From positions 98,968 to 162,967 of the forward strand of contig JAGBNF010000005.1 of assembly GCA_017634555.1 (NCBI GenBank): a stretch of 64,000 bases of DNA. The letters run 5' to 3'. Each line of letters begins with the position of its first letter. Position 1 is the stretch's first letter. Origin of the DNA: Eubacterium sp. (GTDB lineage Bacteria; Bacillota; Clostridia; Lachnospirales; Lachnospiraceae). The translations under genes and the position numbers were made by a program. Positions 1 to 9,154 of this stretch are shown piece by piece. Below the pieces are notes generated by a model, which searched no databases, was not told the origin of the DNA, and saw nothing but the letters and a program-made list of their open reading frames with translations.

Positions 1-828
1 TCCGCTCTTGCCGATAATTCCATGCCAGTAAGCCTTTGCGGCTATCTTTACCTGGGAGCGGCTTAAAAGAAGCAGCTTAACAAGAAGCTTAGGTGTCTTG
101 ATAAGAACTCTCTCCCAATATCTTCTGTCACTCTTCTTATAGCGAAGAATGAAGTTTCTTACGTAGTAGTACATTTTCCAGTCAGGATATGAAGGGAAAT
201 CAAAATCCTTTCCCAGGAACTTTCCGACCTTCTTGTCGGAATAGGAATCCTTATGATTTATCACGGACTTCTCAACCTTATAGATTCTGTAGCCCGCATC
301 CACGATCCTGTCACTGTACTCGGCATCATCGAAGAATATGAAGAAATCAGATCTCGGGAAACCGATAACATCTATCACTGTTCTCGGAACAAAGAATCCG
401 ACGAACATCCACTGCTTAACTCTTCTGAAGCCCTTCTTGAAATAGTCATCCTTATTACAGTTTGACCAGTAGCAGCATTCCTCTCCCTTGATCTTCATAA
501 GGTCAAAGATTGCAACAAGTGCATCCGGCTCCGGATATGCATCATCATCCATTCCCCAGATGAAATCCATATCATCCTCATATGCCGTTTCGACGCCTGT
601 GCTGAAGCCGCCTGATCCACCAAGGTTTTCAGGCATCTCAACAACCTTTGCGCCCTCCGGTACATTTTCCTTAAGCCACTCCGGTGTTCCGTCCGTCGAC
701 GCATTGTCGATGATATAGAAGGAAAGCTGTGTATCCTCCGGTGCCTTAAGTGCCTTAAGTGCAGCTATATTCTGCTTCAGACATTCAAGTCTGTTATATG
801 TAACTACTACAATTCCTATCTTCTTCAT
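1..828 (-). CDS. GT2 glycosyltransferase, 3' end outside the window
   Basis: An open frame runs from ATG at 828 to the window edge (276 codons, no stop). The N-terminus MKKIGIVVVTYNRLECL, then IIDNASTDGT and, further on, WGMDDDAYPEPDAL are the nucleotide-binding and DxD-type metal motifs of GT-A family 2 enzymes. The GGSGGFSTG stretch between them is typical of the galactofuranosyl/rhamnosyl-transferase-like branch, also seen in the protein at 18416-19345. It lies 19 bp downstream of the next glycosyltransferase and is probably the distal part of the same polysaccharide operon. The acceptor and sugar cannot be read from sequence. Confidence 0.85.
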   Translation of the reverse strand, partial: MKKIGIVVVTYNRLECLKQNIAALKALKAPEDTQLSFYIIDNASTDGTPEWLKENVPEGAKVVEMPENLGGSGGFSTGVETAYEDDMDFIWGMDDDAYPEPDALVAIFDLMKIKGEECCYWSNCNKDDYFKKGFRRVKQWMFVGFFVPRTVIDVIGFPRSDFFIFFDDAEYSDRIVDAGYRIYKVEKSVINHKDSYSDKKVGKFLGKDFDFPSYPDWKMYYYVRNFILRYKKSDRRYWERVLIKTPKLLVKLLLLSRSQVKIAAKAYWHGIIGKSG

Positions 829-847
829 TATGAATAAACCTTTCTGT

Positions 848-1741
848 TTATAACTGGTTACGGTAGATCTCATAGGATTCAAGCATATTTGTATACTTGA
901 ATCTTGCATATTCCTTCATGTCATCGAAGGATTTTGTGGTTGCAACACCATGCATATGCAGGATCTTAACCTTAGGAGAATAAATAGTCTTATAACCCTC
1001 TCTCCTGCAGCGCTCTGCCATGATAAGCTCCTCGAAATAGAACCTTGTCTCAGGATCAAAGAGCACCTCATTATCCTTTATGAAAAGATCGGTAACGATA
1101 ACACAGGAGCCCGAGAATACCGGATTTAGCCACTCCTTCTTATAGTCATCCGACTTCTTATTTCCCGTAACCGTACGGATCATGCTGATTGCAAAATTCG
1201 GAAGATACTTCTTGATCTTATTCTTCTCAAGTCTGTTCTTCTCCCATTCTGCGCCCTCATCAAGATTAGCCAGTCTTTCTCTGACCTTCTCCATATCCTT
1301 TTCCACAACATCTATCGATGGATATTCAGGATATAATGGTGACTGATGCTCAGCTACTGTCGGCGCATAGATATCCGGGCCGATCATGTGATATTCATCC
1401 TCGTTTCTAAGCTTTACAAGCTCCGTGAGGAAGTTCTTCTGCTTTATCACGATATCATTATTAAGCGCGATAATGAAAAGCGGGTTCATCATCCTCGCAA
1501 TCTTGTAGGCCTTGTTATTTCCTCTGCTGAAGCCGTCAGCATCAGGATTTACGCAAACCTTTACATTCTTTATACCGGCATATTTCTCACGGAGTATCTT
1601 GTCGCTTCCGTCCTTTGAGCCGTTATCATATATGATTATCACGCACTTCTCTATTCCATCCAGCTTGAGGAGGGAATCCACACAGTTGATTGTCTCCTCA
1701 TGTGCCTTATAGTGCAGGATATTAAAACAGGCAAGTATCAT
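848..1741 (-). CDS. GT2 glycosyltransferase
   Basis: A 297-residue cytoplasmic enzyme. MILACFNILHYKAHEETINC, the IIYDNGSKDGS motif and ALNND (around residue 94) form a GT-A fold with a DxD-like metal site. The C-terminal half has FSGSCVIVTDLF and FYFEELIMAERCRREGY, as in rhamnosyl-type family 2 transferases that transfer sugars to a lipid-linked polysaccharide repeat unit. Its start ATG overlaps the upstream stop by 4 bp (ATGA), so translation is likely coupled. Donor and acceptor are unknown. Confidence 0.85.
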   Translation of the reverse strand: MILACFNILHYKAHEETINCVDSLLKLDGIEKCVIIIYDNGSKDGSDKILREKYAGIKNVKVCVNPDADGFSRGNNKAYKIARMMNPLFIIALNNDIVIKQKNFLTELVKLRNEDEYHMIGPDIYAPTVAEHQSPLYPEYPSIDVVEKDMEKVRERLANLDEGAEWEKNRLEKNKIKKYLPNFAISMIRTVTGNKKSDDYKKEWLNPVFSGSCVIVTDLFIKDNEVLFDPETRFYFEELIMAERCRREGYKTIYSPKVKILHMHGVATTKSFDDMKEYARFKYTNMLESYEIYRNQL

Positions 1742-2769
1742 TTAAGTTTCCCCCTAAGTGCTCTCAGATCTCTGAAGAGATCATACAGATTGAAAAGTCT
1801 CTTACCCTCAAAAAGGAATATCTGAAATCTTGTAAAGAAATCCAGCTTTCTTCTGTTCTTTGACTCGAAGAACTCCTCCGAGCCGAATTCCTCATAGGCC
1901 TTCTTTCTCTCTTCCTTCAGCTGTTTTTTGTCGCATGCCTTGAGACCCTTATACAGATAGACTCTGTGCACTGCCTTCATATCTTCTACGAAGTTTACAG
2001 CAAAGGATTTATACAGCTTTGCCGATGAGAGATCAACCCTCTCCTTCAGGGCATTCTGCTTTTTCAGATATTCGGTAAGTGCATCGGGATTCACCTTGTT
2101 GCATGCCGATGCATCATTCTCATAATAGAAATACCAGAGTGAATTAACGAGGACTATACGTTTCATAAGACCTATAGCATCTATATTCCAGATGCAGTCC
2201 TCACCGATCTTGATATTCTCGTCAAAGCATACCTCTTCGGCATATTCGCGTCTCACAAGAAAAGCAACCGGTCCGCGGCTGATATAGCTTCCGTCCTTAA
2301 AATGATACAGGTTCTTGAAGCTTATCATATGTGATATCAGGTCTTCCTTATCCTTAATCCTCTTAAGTCTGCCTGTGGAAACAGTCTTCTCAGGCAGCTC
2401 ACGTCCACGGATAAGCTTTCCCTTTACCATATCATAGGCGCCTGCTTCGGCAATCTTATGAGCCTCATCTATAAAGTGATTCAGGATCATATCGTCCGCA
2501 TCAACGAAAGTTATATATCTTCCCTCGGACTCCTTGATTCCTCTGTTTCTCGCGGCGGATACACCTCTGTTCTCCTGCTCGATGAGCTTCAGACCCTCAC
2601 GGTCTTTCACTGCATTCTTAAGCTGAGTGCTGTGCTCCTCATCACTTCCGTCATTGATGACAACAATCTCCGTTTCAAGAGAAGTATTCTCATAAATGCT
2701 GTCGAGACATTTATTAAAAAGTTCGATATCCCCGTTGAAATAAGGGATAATAACGCTTACTTCCTTCAA
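1738..2769 (-). CDS. GT2 glycosyltransferase
   Basis: A family 2 enzyme: VSVIIPYFNGDIELF, VVINDGSDEEH and YITFVDADDMIL are the classical GT2 N-terminal motifs, followed by a helical C-terminal region ending in basic residues. The frame is open up to 2811, but a longer protein would overlap the upstream SDR gene and have no ribosome binding site. TTG at 2769 is preceded by AGGAG seven bases away and gives the usual family start MKEVSVIIPYFN, so I chose it (343 residues). It belongs to the wall-polysaccharide operon. The sugar specificity is not readable. Confidence 0.85.
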   Translation of the reverse strand: MKEVSVIIPYFNGDIELFNKCLDSIYENTSLETEIVVINDGSDEEHSTQLKNAVKDREGLKLIEQENRGVSAARNRGIKESEGRYITFVDADDMILNHFIDEAHKIAEAGAYDMVKGKLIRGRELPEKTVSTGRLKRIKDKEDLISHMISFKNLYHFKDGSYISRGPVAFLVRREYAEEVCFDENIKIGEDCIWNIDAIGLMKRIVLVNSLWYFYYENDASACNKVNPDALTEYLKKQNALKERVDLSSAKLYKSFAVNFVEDMKAVHRVYLYKGLKACDKKQLKEERKKAYEEFGSEEFFESKNRRKLDFFTRFQIFLFEGKRLFNLYDLFRDLRALRGKLK

Positions 2770-2788
2770 TTCCCAACTCCTGACCCTA

Positions 2789-3856
2789 TTAAAGGTTTCT
2801 GAAAATCTCAATGGTTCTTTCTATTCCGGTCTTTATATCATACTGTGCCTTCCAGCCCAGTCCGTTCAGCTTTGAGCCGTCCAGTCTCGCCTTTGTAGCC
2901 TTACTGTAGCCTGCGCTCTCTATGGCATCAGGTATATCGAATACCACCTTCTTTCCGGCACAGCCTGCAATCAGTCCCGCAAGATCCTTAAGTGTTATAT
3001 CTGACGCTTCATCGGCTATGTTGTAAGCTTCACCGGTCTCGCCCTTCAGAAGGACCGTAAGAAGTCCCGATACCGCATCCGTAACATATGTGTAGGAATA
3101 GAACTGATTTCCTTCACTCTTTAATACGATATCCTCACCGTTTATGGCTTTCTTGATAAACTGAGATATTGCCTTTGTGTCACTGTCAAGCATTGTAGGA
3201 CCGTAGGAACGTGTTGGTCTTGCGATTACCACATCCATCTCCTTCTGACTGATATATGCCTGGCACAGTGCCTCAGAACAACGCTTACTCTCCGGATATC
3301 CGGCTCTCAGTGTATTGCAGTCGATATATCCGCAGTAATCCTCGCTGAAAAGCTCTGTATCACCTCTGTTCTCACCATAGATTTCGTTTGATGATGTAAA
3401 GAGTACTCTTCCCGTATTATGTGATGCCGCATATTCAAGCAGATAATAGAGGCCAAGAATATTTGATGTAACAGTTCCGATAGGATCTGTAGCATAAGCA
3501 ACCGGATGTGTATTACTTGCAAGGTGAAGTATAAAATCCGGAGTTCCTATAACATCATCCGTATACGGTGTATTTATGTCGTGCTTTATAAAACTGAAGC
3601 ACGGATCCTCCATATAGCTTCCGAATCTCCTGGCAGCCTTCTCCTCGCTTCTTCCAACGGCGCTGACTTTGCAGCCGAGATTATCTGTCTTATTCTTCTT
3701 CATGATGACATCTATGATACAGCTGCCCATCATTCCTGTTGCACCTGTTATAAGCACAGTCTTTCCCGAGAGCTTCTCCCACGGAAGATCAAGGGACGCC
3801 ACAGCCGAAATATCATCCATATATTTTTCCGAAGCATATAACTTTTGTGAATCCAT
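2789..3856 (-). CDS. NAD-dependent epimerase/dehydratase (extended SDR)
   Basis: A 355-residue extended short-chain dehydrogenase. VLITGATGMMGS (about residues 33-44) is the glycine-rich NAD(P)-binding loop, FTSSNEIYG and AGYPESKRCSE supply the Ser and the YxxxK catalytic pair, and ARPTRSYGP is typical of sugar-nucleotide 4,6-dehydratases, 4-epimerases and UDP-glucuronate decarboxylases. It stands directly after a LicD protein and an IspD-like cytidylyltransferase. This three-gene combination suggests that the product is an activated polyol or sugar for polysaccharide decoration. The substrate is an open question. Confidence 0.8.
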   Translation of the reverse strand: MDSQKLYASEKYMDDISAVASLDLPWEKLSGKTVLITGATGMMGSCIIDVIMKKNKTDNLGCKVSAVGRSEEKAARRFGSYMEDPCFSFIKHDINTPYTDDVIGTPDFILHLASNTHPVAYATDPIGTVTSNILGLYYLLEYAASHNTGRVLFTSSNEIYGENRGDTELFSEDYCGYIDCNTLRAGYPESKRCSEALCQAYISQKEMDVVIARPTRSYGPTMLDSDTKAISQFIKKAINGEDIVLKSEGNQFYSYTYVTDAVSGLLTVLLKGETGEAYNIADEASDITLKDLAGLIAGCAGKKVVFDIPDAIESAGYSKATKARLDGSKLNGLGWKAQYDIKTGIERTIEIFRNL

Positions 3857-3893
3857 TTTTATCCTTTCGATCAGTTACTCGATCATTTTTCTA

Positions 3894-4709
3894 TCAGTCT
3901 TCAACTATCCTGATATGGTCACTGACTCTGGCCTCCTCAGGCGGAAACTGCATGTAGTCATTGTAAATTCTTGTAAGATATTTATCGTATTCCTTCGGGA
4001 CGTTCAGCATGATATCTTCAAACTGAAGCTTCTCCGGCTTTCCGAAATATGATACCGGAACAAACTCTCTGAATCCGTATCTTCCGGAAATGTCACCCAC
4101 AAGCTTACATTTCTTGCCCTTGGTACTCTTAAATACCTTATCAAAGCCTTCCTGTTCCTTCTTCAGGCTCAGCTTCTCATTCAGCTTAAAGGTCTTTGCA
4201 AACTTTATAAGCATTCTCTCATGGAGAGGTCTCTCCATCTTGCGGAGTCTGTCAATATTGCAGAAGCCTATTCTCATCTTCCTGTAGTAATATCCCAGCT
4301 TATAGAGGAACTGCTTAGGTCTCTGATCCGGATAACCGTCTATCGGGAATACATCGATACTGAGATAGCTTACTGCATTTTCATCCAGTCTCTTCTCGCT
4401 GACACGTGTCTCAAGATCTCTTATCTTAAGCGGATAGAAGTAAACATCCTCCTGTATGGAGAAATGCTCAACATCATATCTTTCCTTCAGCTTGGTTCTG
4501 TATATTTCAAGGAACTTATCATAATCCTTTCTCGGCATAGCCACATCCATATCATCATCCCATGGGATAAAGCCCTTGTGGCGGACAGCACCGAGAAGTG
4601 TTCCTCCTACTGCATAATATCTGAGCCCGTTCTCTTCACAGACTCTTATAAAATCCTTGAGTATGTCCAGCTCAAGCAGCTGAACACGTCTAAGTTCCGA
4701 TTCCGACAT
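3894..4709 (-). CDS. LicD family phosphotransferase
   Basis: Contains the LicD signature: a GGTLLGAVRHKGFIPWDDD stretch (about residues 36-54) followed by MDVAMPRKDYDKF. LicD proteins transfer phosphocholine or other phospho-alcohols from CDP-activated donors onto cell-surface glycans. ATG at 4709 has AGGAGA six bases upstream; the longer frame would need TTG at 4727 with no ribosome binding site, so 271 residues is preferred. The adjacent cytidylyltransferase gene could supply the CDP-activated donor. Which group is transferred cannot be told. Confidence 0.85.
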   Translation of the reverse strand: MSESELRRVQLLELDILKDFIRVCEENGLRYYAVGGTLLGAVRHKGFIPWDDDMDVAMPRKDYDKFLEIYRTKLKERYDVEHFSIQEDVYFYPLKIRDLETRVSEKRLDENAVSYLSIDVFPIDGYPDQRPKQFLYKLGYYYRKMRIGFCNIDRLRKMERPLHERMLIKFAKTFKLNEKLSLKKEQEGFDKVFKSTKGKKCKLVGDISGRYGFREFVPVSYFGKPEKLQFEDIMLNVPKEYDKYLTRIYNDYMQFPPEEARVSDHIRIVED

Positions 4710-4723
4710 ATCGTCTCTCCTTA

Positions 4724-5434
4724 TCAATCATGCTTTCCTCTGATATAAGCCTTGAACAGCTCAAGGTCATCCTTTGTTGTAAGCTTGATATTCTTATCGG
4801 ATCCTGTTGCAAAATGTAATCTTTCTCCAAGCTCAACCATCATCGTATTTGTATAGGATGATCCGTATATTCCGATTTCCTTCTCGAAGGCTTCATGATA
4901 CTTCGCATCAAGCACACCGAACTTATATGCCTGTGGTGTAGCAACTCGGCGAAGTGTCTCTCTCGGGATATACTCAGTAGTTGTTGTCTCATCATCCTTC
5001 GATACCACGAATATCTGCTCATTATATGGCATTGAAGTTACTGCATTTCCGTACTTCTTGCAGGTTCTGATCACATCTGTAAGAACCTCTGCTTCTACGA
5101 GAGGTCTGATACCGTCATGGATAACAACTATATCTTCTTCGGTACATTTATCTTCCAGATTATATACACCGTTTCTTATGGATTCCTGACCTGTGGAACC
5201 GCCTGCGACTATCCACTTCAGCTTATCGATGCCATACTGCTTTGCATAAGCCCATACAACATCATGCCAACCGTCTATACATACAAGCTCGATGGCATCA
5301 ATAAGCGGATGCTTCTGAAATCCCTCAAGTGTATATACGAGCACCGGCTTATCATATACATTGATAAACTGCTTCGGTATATCCATACCCATGCGCTGAC
5401 CGGAACCTCCGGCAATTATTACTGCAACATTCAT
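4724..5434 (-). CDS. IspD/TarI-like cytidylyltransferase
   Basis: A 236-residue nucleotidyltransferase. IIAGGSGQRMGMDIPKQF at residues 6-23 is the CTP-binding loop with the conserved Arg and Lys, and VVIHDGIRPLVE plus ATPQAYKF are the other family blocks. IspD makes CDP-methylerythritol for isoprenoids, whereas the close relative TarI makes CDP-ribitol for teichoic acids. Its position directly before licD in a glycan operon, rather than beside isoprenoid genes, favours a TarI-like role making a CDP-polyol. No TarJ-like alcohol dehydrogenase is adjacent, but an SDR is. The choice between IspD and TarI is inference. Confidence 0.8.
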   Translation of the reverse strand: MNVAVIIAGGSGQRMGMDIPKQFINVYDKPVLVYTLEGFQKHPLIDAIELVCIDGWHDVVWAYAKQYGIDKLKWIVAGGSTGQESIRNGVYNLEDKCTEEDIVVIHDGIRPLVEAEVLTDVIRTCKKYGNAVTSMPYNEQIFVVSKDDETTTTEYIPRETLRRVATPQAYKFGVLDAKYHEAFEKEIGIYGSSYTNTMMVELGERLHFATGSDKNIKLTTKDDLELFKAYIRGKHD

Positions 5435-5450
5435 TTTATGCTCCTCCGGA

Positions 5451-6317
5451 TTAAAAACTCTTCTGCGGCTTTATTCCGACAAACTTCGCTCTAAGGAAGG
5501 TATAAGCCTTATTCAGCTTATTGATCTTCTCCATATACATAAATGGAATCTCCCGGATCTCATCTTCCTTTATATTTCCGACTTCAAGCTGATGCTCAAG
5601 CCATACGTTGAAAAGTCTCTCGCTGACTCTTCCCGGGAAACGGTTCTCGAAAGCTGAAAGCTCTGCTCCACCGTCGCCTTCCTTCGCAAGTCTTTCTGTC
5701 ATTTCGAAAAGGATGCTGAATATCCAGTTGCAATAATCGTCCACCAGCTCCCTCTTCATGATCATCATGTTGAACATATATCCCCAGGTTCTTCCCATTG
5801 CCTTATCATAGGCCTTTCCATACTCAGGATATTTCTCCAGCATGATCTCCTTTGCAGTCTCAAGCTCCTTTATATGATGGTTGTGAGCATAGTGCTGCTC
5901 GAGAGTCTCAATATAATAATGTCTCTTCTTAGGTACAAAAACCTTTTTGCTTCCGAGAAGCGGATTTATCTGCTTATACTTAAGAACTCTGTCAAAGAGC
6001 TCTCCCTTCCTGCTTCCTTCAAAATGTCTTCTGTAATGTGCCAGTCCTATATAATCTGCCTTCAGATTCTTCCATGCCCAGTAAAGTCCCGTAAGCTCAC
6101 AGAACTGAGCATTCTTATCGGAAATGTTATCTCCCGTGTTATCCTTCTGAAATCCGAGATCCAGCGGATTTCCGTTCTCATCTGTCTTACCCTCTGCACC
6201 TACGTGAAGCGGGATATACATTTTATCTGTCGGCATCTCAAAGGCCTTATGAGTTGCTACCACAACCCATACCTTTGCTTTTCTTTCATAATCACTGTTT
6301 ATAAATCTATCATCCAT
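5451..6317 (-). CDS. DUF4422 capsular polysaccharide protein (putative glycosyltransferase)
   Basis: VWVVVATHKAFEMP, IPLHVGAEG, a CELTGLYWAWKN stretch and DYIGLAHYRRHF are the hallmark blocks of DUF4422, a family found in capsule and exopolysaccharide clusters and usually assumed to be glycosyltransferases. ATG at 6317 has AGGA eight bases upstream; the longer frame starts at GTG 6335 with poor spacing. 288 residues fits the family length. It is a soluble protein placed between the priming transferase and the cytidylyltransferase. The reaction is unproven for the family. Confidence 0.8.
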   Translation of the reverse strand: MDDRFINSDYERKAKVWVVVATHKAFEMPTDKMYIPLHVGAEGKTDENGNPLDLGFQKDNTGDNISDKNAQFCELTGLYWAWKNLKADYIGLAHYRRHFEGSRKGELFDRVLKYKQINPLLGSKKVFVPKKRHYYIETLEQHYAHNHHIKELETAKEIMLEKYPEYGKAYDKAMGRTWGYMFNMMIMKRELVDDYCNWIFSILFEMTERLAKEGDGGAELSAFENRFPGRVSERLFNVWLEHQLEVGNIKEDEIREIPFMYMEKINKLNKAYTFLRAKFVGIKPQKSF

Positions 6318-6348
6318 TTTTCGGTTCCTATTCACCTGATTTTATTTT

Positions 6349-7752
6349 TTAGTAAGCATTCTTATTTACGAAGCCCTTGAATACTGTAAGGAACATGATC
6401 TTTATATCCATCCATACTGACCAGTTCTCGATATAGTAAAGATCATACTTGATTCTCTCAGGAATACTTGTATCACCTCTGAGACCGTTAACCTGTGCCC
6501 ATCCTGTGATTCCCGGACGAACCTGATGCTTAACGTTATATCTCGGAATCTCTTCCATAAACTGCTCTACAAACTGCTTTCTCTCAGGTCTCGGTCCGAC
6601 TATGCTCATTGATCCGAAAAGCACATTGAAGAACTGAGGAAGTTCATCAATACTTGTCTTTCTGAGAAGTGCTCCGACCTTGGTAACTCTGGCATCACCC
6701 TTGGTTGTCCAGCCCTTCTTCTCATCCTCAGGTCTCTGCTGAACCATGGATCTGAACTTATACATATTGAATTCCTTGTTGTGATATCCAACTCTCTTCT
6801 GCTTGAAGATGATCGGTCCCGGTGAAGAAACCTTGACCATTATCGCAGCAACAAGCATTACAGGCGAGAAGAGGATTATAAAGAACAGTGAGAAGAGGAT
6901 ATCCATCAGTCTCTTTACTGCTCTGTTGAAGGAATCTGTAAGCGGTACGCTTCTGATATTTACCACCGCAACTCCGTCCATATCCTCAGTAACCGGATTG
7001 GAATGAATGATTCCCGTATAATCCGGAATAAACTTTGTATGTACACCGTACTTCTCGCAGGTATCAACCACCTCACCCAGCTTTCCGTATGCTGCAAGAG
7101 GAAGTGTAACCGCAACCTCGTCGACCACATTTTCCTGAAGTATTCCGGCCAGCTTCTCGATCTTTCCGATAACCTTGGCCTTCTTATATTCCTGACCTTC
7201 CTCGGCAAGGTCATCAAGAACTCCGTATATCTTATATCCCCACTCCGGATTTCTCTTCATGGCATCAACAAGTCTGTCCGATGCATCCGAAAAACCGACA
7301 AGCAGAATATTTCTCTGATTGACGCCCTTTCTCCTCATAGCTGATGTGATCTTCTTGATGATGATCCTCTCAACTATTGCAAGAATCGTATTCAGCATTA
7401 TGAACCAGAAGAATACCTTGATGGAGAAGTGAACGATATTGCCCACCTTCCTGAAAAGATATAATACAAGTGCCATCACGAGAAGACCCATGAGATTCGA
7501 TAATATGACATTACCTATAATTCTTACGGAGCTCATAAGCTTCTTGGAATTATAAAGATGGAAATTCTTGTAAATGATCGCGAAGATCGGAACTATCGCG
7601 ATAAGAATCGGTATGTAGCTTACAGCCTTAATGTAGTATGACATCTGGTCACGAAATACAATGTATAAAGCTGCGAAATAAGATAAACAAATGATCAAAA
7701 CATCCAGTATCAACTTGATAATACCGGAATATTTCTGGTTATTCTCAATCAT
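6349..7752 (-). CDS. Undecaprenyl-phosphate sugar-1-phosphate transferase (priming enzyme)
   Basis: A 467-residue polyisoprenyl-phosphate hexose-1-phosphate transferase (WbaP/WcaJ type). Four N-terminal membrane helices are followed by a cytoplasmic Rossmann-like region (ILLVGFSDASDRLV). The C-terminal catalytic domain starts at KRLMDILFSLFFIILFSP and carries SPGPIIFKQKRVG, MYKFRSM, the DELPQFFNVL stretch and GPRPER. It loads the first sugar phosphate on the lipid carrier in the membrane and so starts repeat-unit assembly. It follows the Wzz-like gene by 32 bp and would be transcribed with it from the promoter at about 9135-9163. Sugar specificity (glucose, galactose or other) is not readable. 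Confidence 0.92.
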   Translation of the reverse strand: MIENNQKYSGIIKLILDVLIICLSYFAALYIVFRDQMSYYIKAVSYIPILIAIVPIFAIIYKNFHLYNSKKLMSSVRIIGNVILSNLMGLLVMALVLYLFRKVGNIVHFSIKVFFWFIMLNTILAIVERIIIKKITSAMRRKGVNQRNILLVGFSDASDRLVDAMKRNPEWGYKIYGVLDDLAEEGQEYKKAKVIGKIEKLAGILQENVVDEVAVTLPLAAYGKLGEVVDTCEKYGVHTKFIPDYTGIIHSNPVTEDMDGVAVVNIRSVPLTDSFNRAVKRLMDILFSLFFIILFSPVMLVAAIMVKVSSPGPIIFKQKRVGYHNKEFNMYKFRSMVQQRPEDEKKGWTTKGDARVTKVGALLRKTSIDELPQFFNVLFGSMSIVGPRPERKQFVEQFMEEIPRYNVKHQVRPGITGWAQVNGLRGDTSIPERIKYDLYYIENWSVWMDIKIMFLTVFKGFVNKNAY

Positions 7753-7784
7753 TATGAGACTCCTTAGTACCTTAAAATTTTAGA

Positions 7785-9014
7785 TTAACCTAATATTGTA
7801 ACTCCGATGATACCTGCATCGGAATCCTTAAGACTTTCAGCCGCATCCAGCAGCGAAGTCATTCTTGTTTTTCCGTAACCCGCAAGAAGAACGGCCGAAT
7901 CACTGTGCTTTATTGCAACTCTTGCATCGGCACTGCTTGCAAGATCCTTGGTGCAGATTATAAGATAATCAACACCTATGGTCTTCTCGGCAATCTTCTT
8001 ATCATCATAAAGAGGAATATCATCTTCAGAAGTGATGACCTCTGCCTTCTTTCCTATTCCCTCAAATGCACCCTTAATACCTTCAACTATATCTGCTGAT
8101 ACACCGCCCTTATCCAGCGGGATCAGTGATATAACCTTGCCGTACTTCGGATTATCAAGTCCTGCGGCAAATTTCTTCAGATTCTCGCCCTTTACCTTCT
8201 TCTTAAGTGAGAATCTTCCGAATCTCTCTAAGCCTGAGAAATCTATATCTTCACCGGTTCTTACGGCATCCTTGATGATGAAGATTATGAGAAGTATCAC
8301 AACCACCATAACCACACCGAGTGCTCCGCCGATGATGAACTTTTTGAGAAGGCTCTTCTTGTTAAGTGCTGCTCTTCCCACAACAACATCCGCATCTCTG
8401 CTTGCCGCATCGATGATCTTTACATCCTTAACAAGTCCGTAGCTTTTTGCGTTTGCCATAAACTCTTCGGCAACCGCCTCGGCAATATCATGAGCTCTTG
8501 CTGCATTTACATCTGTAACTGTGATATTCATGATATGCACACCCTGCATATTTTTATTTACGATCCATGACAGATCATAACCCGTGATATTCTTCATATC
8601 ATCGTACTGTCTCAGATCAAGCTTCTCTATAACCCTGTCCATGGCACTCTCACTTACAACGAGATAGCATGCATCGTTGGTAAGCTGTGTAATGATACTG
8701 TTGTTGTCAATCTTGTCGCCATTCTCAAATTCGATAAGATTGAAATCCACATAAAGCTTAACCCTTGATTCAGCAGAATTAGCCGGTTTGTTCGTATCGG
8801 TATAATTCCTCAGGACATTGAAAAAAGAGTCCTGATTCTGATGGATGATCCCCTGCAGGCTTGCCGCAGGTGCCGCGCTGTTCTTCTGTTTCTTATAATC
8901 CCTTACTGCCAATGCGCCGGCGCCCAACGCCCCGACTATTATAAGTATCAGGATATTCTCCCACAGATAGATAAAAAACTGCCTCAGGTCAATGACTCTT
9001 TCTTTGTTCTTCAT
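7785..9014 (-). CDS. Wzz/YveK-like chain-length protein fused to a degenerate BY-kinase domain
   Basis: 409 residues. TM1 lies near residues 17-38 and TM2 near 222-245, with a periplasmic-type segment between, as in polysaccharide co-polymerases. After TM2 a ~150-residue cytoplasmic region resembles CpsD/Wzc tyrosine autokinase by position and by its end (VLLAGYGKTRMTSLLDAAESL). Its P-loop position reads VISLIPLDKGGVSADI, with no GxGKS/T, the Walker A' strand lacks the usual DxD, and the Walker B-like strand ends IICTKD instead of IIDTPP. No tyrosine cluster follows. ATG at 9014 has AGGAG seven bases upstream, so the longer frame to 9044 is rejected. It probably sets chain length without kinase activity. 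Confidence 0.8.
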   Translation of the reverse strand: MKNKERVIDLRQFFIYLWENILILIIVGALGAGALAVRDYKKQKNSAAPAASLQGIIHQNQDSFFNVLRNYTDTNKPANSAESRVKLYVDFNLIEFENGDKIDNNSIITQLTNDACYLVVSESAMDRVIEKLDLRQYDDMKNITGYDLSWIVNKNMQGVHIMNITVTDVNAARAHDIAEAVAEEFMANAKSYGLVKDVKIIDAASRDADVVVGRAALNKKSLLKKFIIGGALGVVMVVVILLIIFIIKDAVRTGEDIDFSGLERFGRFSLKKKVKGENLKKFAAGLDNPKYGKVISLIPLDKGGVSADIVEGIKGAFEGIGKKAEVITSEDDIPLYDDKKIAEKTIGVDYLIICTKDLASSADARVAIKHSDSAVLLAGYGKTRMTSLLDAAESLKDSDAGIIGVTILG

Positions 9015-9071
9015 GTATGTTCTCCTCTTGTAATCAGCCCTCAAGAATAAAGACGCATCCTAAACGACGCG

Positions 9072-9117
9072 TTTTTATGTATATCCGGAGTAAAAGCTTC
9101 CTATATATACATAAAAA
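9072..9117 (-). repeat. 13-bp perfect inverted repeat in the Wzz leader
   Basis: TTTTTATGTATAT at 9072-9084 and its exact complement at 9105-9117 are separated by 20 bases. On the minus strand it lies inside the ~115-nt leader expected from the promoter at 9135-9163, so it could fold as an RNA hairpin or act as a DNA operator. The A/T-rich arms make a terminator role unlikely. Confidence 0.55.
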
Positions 9118-9154
9118 TAGGCATAGATAGTATTATTATACCATCTATGCCTAT
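9117..9154 (-). terminator. 12-bp inverted repeat; possible terminator of the acyltransferase gene
   Basis: ATAGGCATAGAT and its complement (9117-9128, 9143-9154) flank a 14-base loop and are followed on the minus strand by TTTTT. It begins 13 bases after the stop of the acyltransferase gene, so it can act as an intrinsic terminator. The loop, however, contains the -10 box of a good promoter, so it may instead be an operator. Confidence 0.5.

Noticed and set aside
4724-5434. Housekeeping ispD for isoprenoid synthesis
   Set aside because: Not excluded, but the licD and glycan-gene context favours a polymer-specific cytidylyltransferase, so no gene symbol was given.
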